DNA from: Eubacteriales bacterium
GTDB taxonomy: Bacteria > Bacillota > Clostridia > Christensenellales > SZUA-584
Assembly (NCBI GenBank): GCA_028711205.1
Contig: JAQTSP010000065.1
Coordinates: forward strand, 1 to 11,074
DNA length: 11,074 nucleotides
Reading direction: 5' to 3'
The notes under the pieces are model-generated. The model did no database searches. It was given only the letters and a program-made list of their open reading frames with translations, and was not told the DNA's origin. Made by a program: the position numbers and the translations under genes. Each line of letters starts with the position of its first letter. Position 1 is the stretch's first letter. Positions 6,629 through 11,074 of this stretch are shown piece after piece.

Positions 6629-7828
6629 TTATAAACGGCCCATATTGCCGTCAGCGTCAAAATATACAGCGTTCGCCGCACCTGTCTCGGCTTTGAGTTC
6701 CATGAGTTCGCTTTTTGACAGGCCGGCGGAATAAACCGTTCGTTTCCCATCTTTTCTTTGATCCTCAGCGTATGCATGCGCTGTTTTTGAGCTTGCCATG
6801 TCGCATGACACGACCGTGTCCGTATCATAATATCCCTTCAAAAGTCCCTGACGTTCCATCGCGATCATCACGCGTTTGATGCCAAGAGCAAACCCTGTCG
6901 CCGGAGCTGGATCACCAAACTTTCCTAAGAGCTCGTCATATCTCCCGCCCGAGACGACGGGAAACCCAAGCCCTGGCGTAATGCCTCTGAATATGATGCC
7001 GGAATAATAGGCGATATCATGCAGCATGCCGAAATCGACCGATATATACCCTGCCATGCCGTAACTGGATAAGAGCGTGTATACGTTCCGCAGGTTCTCC
7101 ACCGCATCGACGCACTCTTTTTTGCCGGAAAGCCCGACCGCCTTTTCAAACACCTCCGGACCGCCAAAAAGGTTCGGCAACGTGGCAATCTTTTCTTTCA
7201 GCTCGCCGTCTATCATGAATCGTTTTGCAATGGTATTGATTGCCATCATATCCTTTGAATCGACAGCGTGGCGCAGCTCGTCAATTTGGACATCCTGTAA
7301 GTCAAGGCCGCTTAACAACGCCTTGAAAAATGCGACCTGTCCGATATCGATGGTAAAATCGGATAATCCCGCCGACAGGAGCGATCTTATCGCAAGCGCG
7401 ATTACTTCAGCATCCGCCTGATAACGGCTGTCGCCAAGAAGCTCGATGCCGGCCTGCGTGAATTCACCCGCCTTGCCGATGGCCGGCTCTGCCGTGGCAT
7501 ATGAGTTTTGTATGTAGAACAGGCGCTTTGTTCGTGTATTGTCCAAAAGCTTCGTTGCGGCCGCCCTGGCGATCGGTACGGTGATATCCGGCCGAAGCAC
7601 AAGGATCCTGCCTTTGGAGTCGACAAATTTGATCATGCTCTCCTGCATATAAGACCCGACACCGCTTTGAAACACATCGTAAAACTCATAAGTCGGCGTT
7701 TCTATCTCTTCATAACCTGAGAGTATGAACATCTGACGCAGCGCATTTTCCATTTCTTTTTTTATATAACACTCTGCCGGAAGACAGTCTTCTACGCCGT
7801 CCGGCACATGTTTTTTATATTTGCCCAT
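6629..7828 (-). CDS. hisZ: ATP phosphoribosyltransferase regulatory subunit HisZ
   Basis: A 399-residue paralogue of class II histidyl-tRNA synthetase that forms the regulatory partner of short HisG and carries histidine feedback. The core resembles HisRS: PDGVEDCLP near 9-17, a motif-2-like region around 104-130 (YIQNSYATAEP followed by AGEFTQAGIELLG), SGGRYDEL at 293-300 and the motif-3-like GFALGIKR at 312-319. The motif 2 arginine seen in true synthetases is not in place, and the C-terminal anticodon-binding domain looks reduced to about 60 residues. With hisG next door, HisZ is far more likely than a synthetase. It is the first gene of the operon, with GAGGTG 5 bases before the ATG. The leader upstream has a striking dyad. 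Confidence 0.95.
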   Translation of the reverse strand: MGKYKKHVPDGVEDCLPAECYIKKEMENALRQMFILSGYEEIETPTYEFYDVFQSGVGSYMQESMIKFVDSKGRILVLRPDITVPIARAAATKLLDNTRTKRLFYIQNSYATAEPAIGKAGEFTQAGIELLGDSRYQADAEVIALAIRSLLSAGLSDFTIDIGQVAFFKALLSGLDLQDVQIDELRHAVDSKDMMAINTIAKRFMIDGELKEKIATLPNLFGGPEVFEKAVGLSGKKECVDAVENLRNVYTLLSSYGMAGYISVDFGMLHDIAYYSGIIFRGITPGLGFPVVSGGRYDELLGKFGDPAPATGFALGIKRVMIAMERQGLLKGYYDTDTVVSCDMASSKTAHAYAEDQRKDGKRTVYSAGLSKSELMELKAETGAANAVYFDADGNMGRL

Positions 7829-7842
7829 ATACGCACCTCAAA

Positions 7843-7888
7843 ACAAACTTTTTAGCGATTTAGCATGGTAAAACGCTAATACGTTTGT
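7843..7888 (-). promoter_or_regulatory. Candidate operator: 46-bp dyad in the hisZ leader
   Basis: Two 15-base half-sites are arranged as an inverted repeat: ACAAAC, 3 bases, TTAGCG at 7843-7857, and CGCTAA, 3 bases, GTTTGT at 7874-7888, with 16 bases between. Half-site centres are 31 bp apart, about three helical turns. The dyad fills the space between the -10 box and the hisZ ribosome binding site. A nested 16-bp palindrome, AAACG-N6-CGTTT, is at 7871-7886. Because the outer arm lies upstream of the likely start, a DNA-binding repressor site is more likely than an RNA switch. The symmetry is seen directly; the regulator is unknown. Confidence 0.5.
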
Positions 7889-7917
7889 AGTTTAAATGAT
7901 ATTGCATGATTTGTCAA
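7889..7917 (-). promoter_or_regulatory. Promoter of the his operon
   Basis: On the minus strand, a perfect -35 TTGACA (7917-7912), a 17-base spacer and a -10 TAAACT (7894-7889). The start should be near 7882, giving a leader of about 54 bases before hisZ. That is too short for a T-box, so control by a histidine T-box riboswitch is unlikely here. Confidence 0.8.
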
Positions 7918-7937
7918 CGAAAATTTATAAAATTATG

Positions 7938-7966
7938 AAAAAAGCGCCGGGCACATCGCCCGACGC
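7938..7966 (-). terminator. Intrinsic terminator of the spore protein genes
   Basis: On the minus strand a 9-bp GC-rich stem (GCGTCGGGC with GCCCGGCGC, one G-U) around a 5-base loop is followed directly by six T residues. It sits 16 bases after the stop of the second spore protein gene and 20 bases before the his -35 box, so it insulates the his operon from sporulation transcription. Confidence 0.92.
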
Positions 7967-7982
7967 CGTTATGACTGGTCAT

Positions 7983-8162
7983 TTATTTGCCGCCCATCTG
8001 GCGCTCAACCTGTTCTATCATGCGCTTGACCATATAACCGCCAACATATCCCGCTTCTTTTGAAGTCAGGTCTCCGTTATAACCCTGCTTAAGGTTGACA
8101 CCAAGCTCGTTAGCGATTTCATATTTCATATTCATAAGCCCCTGATTGCTTTGCTTTGCCAT
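7983..8162 (-). CDS. Alpha/beta-type small acid-soluble spore protein
   Basis: A 59-residue DNA-binding protein that coats spore DNA, protects it from UV and chemical damage, and is degraded at germination by the GPR protease. The GPR-site region KYEIANELGV is at 13-22, with cleavage expected after E15. The second conserved block runs from GYNGDLTS at 28-35 to VGGYMVKRMIE at 40-50. The start at 8162 is chosen because GGAGGT lies 7 bases before it; an upstream in-frame start at 8186 would include that site. It lies 62 bases downstream of a paralogous gene, with no promoter or terminator that I can see in between, and ends at a strong terminator. Family membership is clear; the paralogue letter cannot be assigned. 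Confidence 0.94.
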   Translation of the reverse strand: MAKQSNQGLMNMKYEIANELGVNLKQGYNGDLTSKEAGYVGGYMVKRMIEQVERQMGGK

Positions 8163-8224
8163 ATCTATTACCTCCATTCCTATCAAATTTTTGTGTCTTT
8201 ATTGCACACTGTCTAAAAGAAAAC

Positions 8225-8407
8225 CTACTGTTGTCCTTTTGCCTGATTGATCATTCTTTTTACCATTTCACCACCAACACGACCATTCTGCTGGGAAGTC
8301 AAATCACCATTGTAACCCTGTTTTAAGTTGACGCCCAAAGAGCTGGCAACTTCATACTTCATTTTATTTAAATAATTTTTAGCTTCGGGTACCAATGTTT
8401 TTGCCAT
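8225..8407 (-). CDS. Alpha/beta-type small acid-soluble spore protein (upstream paralogue)
   Basis: A 60-residue spore DNA-coating protein of the same family as its downstream neighbour. It shares the core KYEVASSLGVNLKQGYNGD (17-35), then VGGEMVKRMI at 44-53. GPR cleavage is expected after E19; the residues after the cleavage site are VASS rather than IANE, a small difference that might affect processing. The N-terminus (MAKTLVPEAKNYLNK) is closer to the classic longer family form. The start at 8407 follows GGAGGTG by 6 bases; a start 3 codons upstream is less likely. The sequence is more AT-rich than its paralogue. Confidence 0.94.
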   Translation of the reverse strand: MAKTLVPEAKNYLNKMKYEVASSLGVNLKQGYNGDLTSQQNGRVGGEMVKRMINQAKGQQ

Positions 8408-8441
8408 AATATTCACCTCCTTTAAATCACCTTGCTAATAA

Positions 8442-8470
8442 TAATTTGCCCAATATATTTAATAATACGC
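8442..8470 (-). promoter_or_regulatory. Weak candidate forespore (sigma G/F) promoter
   Basis: On the minus strand, GCGTA (8470-8466), a 17-base spacer and CAAATTA (8448-8442) each differ by one base from the sigma G consensus elements GHATR and CATNHTA. Position upstream of the first spore protein gene fits the expected forespore expression. Two mismatches in an AT-rich region make this weak. Confidence 0.28.
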
Positions 8471-8497
8471 TGGTAATTATATTAAGGAGTGGCAAAA

Positions 8498-10522
8498 TTA
8501 ATTAATCGTAGTTTTTTGAAATTTATCAAGAAAACGGGCTTTTGCATATATTTCAATTTGATTATACAAATGTTTATCAGTTAAAAATAAATGATTTGCA
8601 ATGTGTCTGGTTTCTTTAACGAGCCGCATGTCTTTGATCAGATTCGCCATGTAAAGATCCGATATGCCGCTTTGATTGCTTCCTAAAAACTGCCCGGGGC
8701 CTCTGAGTCTTAAATCCTCCTCCGCGATCTTAAATCCGTCGTTTGTTTTTGTTAAAATTTTCAACCTCTCATTTTGTTGAGCGCCTGACATCAAAAAGCA
8801 ATACGACAGCTTGTCAGCACGTCCGACTCGCCCTCTTAGCTGGTGCAGCTGCGCAAGCCCGAACCTTTCTGCGTTCTCGATGACCATGATGGTCGCCGCG
8901 GGCACATCGACGCCGACCTCGATGACGGTCGTCGACACAAGCAACATCAATTCCTTATCCTTGAATTGCCGCATGATTTCATTCTTTTCGCTGGCTTTCA
9001 TTTTTCCATGCAAAATGCCGACATGAAACGTTGAAAACCGCGCGGACAGCTCTTTATATATCTCCTCGGACGATCTCAGGTCCATATTGTCGTTTTGTTC
9101 GACCAGCGGGCAGACCACAAAAACCTGCGATCCTGACGCAATCTCATTTTCGATAAATGCGTACATGCCCGGCCTCTTTGATTCGGGGACACAGAAGGTT
9201 TTGACGGGCTTTCTTCCGGGCGGCATCTCGTCGATGATCGAAATATCTGTCTTTCCGTAGAGTATCAGCGCCAGCGTCCGGGGAATCGGCGTCGCAGACA
9301 TGATCAGCGTATGCGGCGCTTTTGATTTTGTCTCGAGCCGGGCGCGCTGGCCGACGCCGAACCGGTGATGTTCGTCCGTGACAATAAGCCCGAGGTTAAA
9401 AAACTGAAGTTTATCATAGAGCACAGCGTGCGTACCGATCACGATATCCGTCCGGCCGCCCGCGACATTTTCATATATCGTCCGTTTCTGCGCCGCCGCT
9501 GTGCTTCCCGTCACCAGCTCTATGTTAATATCGACATCGCTGAAGACACGCTGAGCGGTCATAAAATGCTGTCTTGCCAGTACCTCTGTCGGCGCCATCA
9601 TCACGCACTGGTATCCGTTTTTAACACAGATATACATGGCGTAAAACGCAGGCGTTGTCTTGCCGCATCCCACATCGCCCTGCAGCATGCGGTTCATCGG
9701 CGTCGTTTTCTGCAGATCATTCTCAATTTCGCTCATCACTTTAAACTGTGCCGTTGTCGGCTTATAGCCAAGCTTGCTTAAAAAATAATTTTTCATGCAC
9801 GTTTCGCACTTAAATGCGGCGCCGCCATGCTGCTGTCTTGTTTCGCGCGATAAAAGGGCCATATTGAATAAAAGCAGCTCTTCAAAAATAAGGCGGTGCT
9901 TCGCGAACTCCAGCGCGCGTTCGTCCTCGGGAAAATGAATGTTTAACAGCGAAAAATTGATTTCTGCAAGGTTGTGTTCAGTGCGAAAATCGTTGGGTAA
10001 AATTTCAGGGATATTTCCGCGGTATCGGCCGAGCGCCGATTTGACGAGCAGACGCATGACCTTTTGTGTCAGGCCGGCGGTGAGAGCGTAAACGGGATTG
10101 GAGCCGTCGTGCTGCACACCCTGCTTTTCCATCGTCGGATTCGTGAATTGCAGCCGCTTGCCGATACGTTTTATACTGCCCGAAACGAATACATCGTCGC
10201 CCTTTTTGTACATTTTTTTTAAATATGGCTGATTAAAAAAAACAGCCTCTACCCTGCCCGTTTCGTCCTCAAGCGTGAACGTGACAAGATTAAGGCCTTT
10301 GTTTATTCTTTTTAATCCGGGTTCATTGACGATACTGGCCGTAATACTGTATGCCATGCCGTCTTTCAGTTCGGATATGACGGTGTATACACCCAGGGTT
10401 TCATACGCCCGCGGCATATAGTACAACAAATCCCGCACACGCTCGATGCCCAGCTTCCCCAGAAGCCTGGCTTTTTTATCTCCGACACCGGACAGGGTGC
10501 TTACATGATCATCGAGGGTCAT
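8498..10522 (-). CDS. recG: ATP-dependent DNA helicase RecG
   Basis: A 674-residue branch-migrating helicase that remodels stalled forks and Holliday junctions. The N-terminal wedge/OB region covers about 50-150. The superfamily 2 helicase core follows: Walker A QGDVGCGKT at 281-289, motif Ia APTEVLARQH at 310-319, motif II DEHH at 383-386, motif III SATPIPRTLAL at 409-419, and motif VI QLRGRVGR at 561-568. The RecG-specific TRG region is at 601-619 (DLRLRGPGQFLGSNQSG). Length is normal. Motif II reads DEHH where RecG usually has DEQH, and the TRG stretch has SNQSG rather than the usual TRQSG/TRQTG. Its ATG shares one base with the fakA stop (TAATG), so it is cotranscribed with fakA. No intrinsic terminator is seen after it. 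Confidence 0.96.
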   Translation of the reverse strand: MTLDDHVSTLSGVGDKKARLLGKLGIERVRDLLYYMPRAYETLGVYTVISELKDGMAYSITASIVNEPGLKRINKGLNLVTFTLEDETGRVEAVFFNQPYLKKMYKKGDDVFVSGSIKRIGKRLQFTNPTMEKQGVQHDGSNPVYALTAGLTQKVMRLLVKSALGRYRGNIPEILPNDFRTEHNLAEINFSLLNIHFPEDERALEFAKHRLIFEELLLFNMALLSRETRQQHGGAAFKCETCMKNYFLSKLGYKPTTAQFKVMSEIENDLQKTTPMNRMLQGDVGCGKTTPAFYAMYICVKNGYQCVMMAPTEVLARQHFMTAQRVFSDVDINIELVTGSTAAAQKRTIYENVAGGRTDIVIGTHAVLYDKLQFFNLGLIVTDEHHRFGVGQRARLETKSKAPHTLIMSATPIPRTLALILYGKTDISIIDEMPPGRKPVKTFCVPESKRPGMYAFIENEIASGSQVFVVCPLVEQNDNMDLRSSEEIYKELSARFSTFHVGILHGKMKASEKNEIMRQFKDKELMLLVSTTVIEVGVDVPAATIMVIENAERFGLAQLHQLRGRVGRADKLSYCFLMSGAQQNERLKILTKTNDGFKIAEEDLRLRGPGQFLGSNQSGISDLYMANLIKDMRLVKETRHIANHLFLTDKHLYNQIEIYAKARFLDKFQKTTIN

Positions 10523-11074
10523 TATTCTACCGCAAAAATTAATTGATATACCGGCTGGCCGCCAAACTGGAGCTCGACGTCATAATCGTCATACTTATCC
10601 TCAACAATATCGGCAACCTGTTTGGCCAGCTCTTCGCTGATATCCGCTCCATAGAATATCGTGATGACGCTGTCTTCGTCGGAGACCATTCCTTCAAGCA
10701 GCTTCTCGCAGGTTACGAAGATGTCCCCCGAATGGCATGTGATATCTCCGTCCTGTATGCCGATCAGTTCGCCTTTTTTGATGATATCGCCGTTCATCTT
10801 TGATTCGCGAATGGCGCTTGTCACCTGGCCGGTTTTGACGGTTGTGATCGCCTTATCCATGCGCTGTTTGTTTTCCTCAAAGTCAAGATCAGGGTTGTAG
10901 GCAAGCACGCCTGTGATACCCTGCGGAAATGTACTGGACGGTATCACATAAACGTTTTTGTGAGACAACGATGCCGCCTGTTCTGCCGCGAGTATGATAT
11001 TTTTATTGTTGGGGAACACAAACACGTTATCAGAAGGCGCGTGTTCGATCGCTTTTGTGATCGTTTCAGCGGAG
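10522..11074 (-). CDS. fakA: Fatty acid kinase FakA / YloV family protein, C-terminal part (cut by window edge)
   Basis: The reading frame stays open to the right edge, so only the last 183 complete codons are present and the start lies outside. The fragment has NVFVFPNNKNI, then EQAASLSHKNVYVIPS, FPQGITGVLAYNP and a final GGQPVYQLIFAVE, which match the C-terminal domain of the DegV-partner kinase FakA (YloV, a DAK2-domain protein). In that family the N-terminal DAK2-like domain phosphorylates fatty acids bound to FakB, and the C-terminal domain is needed for the FakB interaction; the kinase domain is not visible here. A GTG at 11025 is internal, not a start. Linkage to recG supports the call, since the two are near each other in many Firmicutes. 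Confidence 0.88.
   Translation of the reverse strand, partial: SAETITKAIEHAPSDNVFVFPNNKNIILAAEQAASLSHKNVYVIPSSTFPQGITGVLAYNPDLDFEENKQRMDKAITTVKTGQVTSAIRESKMNGDIIKKGELIGIQDGDITCHSGDIFVTCEKLLEGMVSDEDSVITIFYGADISEELAKQVADIVEDKYDDYDVELQFGGQPVYQLIFAVE

Noticed and set aside
6629..7828. Reading this gene as histidyl-tRNA synthetase (hisS)
   Set aside because: It is adjacent to a short hisG, lacks the usual motif 2 arginine pattern and has a reduced C-terminal domain, all typical of HisZ.
7829..7888. A histidine T-box riboswitch before hisZ
   Set aside because: The predicted leader is only about 54 bases; there is no room for a specifier stem, T-box sequence and terminator.
8163..8224. A separate promoter for the second spore protein gene
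   Set aside because: No pair of elements close to sigma G, F or vegetative consensus was found in the 62-base gap; cotranscription with the upstream paralogue is simpler.
1..11074. Mobile elements, CRISPR arrays, defence or toxin-antitoxin genes
   Set aside because: No transposase, integrase, regularly spaced repeats or unexplained gene clusters were seen; the tRNA genes have no partial 3' copies that would suggest an integration site.

Overview
The window looks like part of the chromosome of a spore-forming, Clostridia-like Firmicute. The support is two alpha/beta-type small acid-soluble spore proteins, a fakA(yloV)-recG pair, strong GGAGG ribosome binding sites, and a histidine operon in the order hisZ-G-D-B-H-A-F-IE that uses the short HisG plus HisZ. 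The species cannot be named from the sequence alone. Almost everything lies on the minus strand; only one gene, at the left edge, is on the plus strand.

From left to right: a plus-strand DUF1003 membrane protein (76-585). Next comes a minus-strand cluster of five tRNA genes (628-1236), transcribed in the order Val, Asp, Gly, Cys, Leu, with a strong promoter at 1272-1300 and an intrinsic terminator at 601-626. A second promoter-like pair and a terminator-like hairpin sit between tRNA-Gly and tRNA-Cys. Then comes an eight-gene histidine operon (1393-7828, read right to left), with its own promoter at 7889-7917. Next are two tandem spore protein genes (7983-8162 and 8225-8407) closed by a strong terminator, then recG (8498-10522), and finally the 3' part of fakA/yloV, which runs off the right edge. 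No stretch longer than 300 bases lacks a gene.

The histidine genes encode the pathway from PRPP plus ATP through HisZ/HisG, HisIE, HisA, HisH/HisF and HisB, and then the last step, HisD. Histidinol-phosphate aminotransferase (HisC) and histidinol-phosphate phosphatase are not in the cluster and must lie elsewhere. The genes are packed tightly: hisG-hisD share TGATG, hisD-hisB overlap by 1 or 4 bases, hisB-hisH share TAATG, hisH-hisA share ATGA, and hisA-hisF overlap by 7 bases. Translational coupling is therefore likely. fakA-recG also share TAATG.

I found no unknown multi-gene system; the genes are ordinary. The interesting material is regulatory: a 46-bp dyad filling the hisZ leader next to the -10 box, a promoter plus hairpin leader before tRNA-Cys, and an 11-bp hairpin with a nearby T8 run at the hisF-hisIE boundary.
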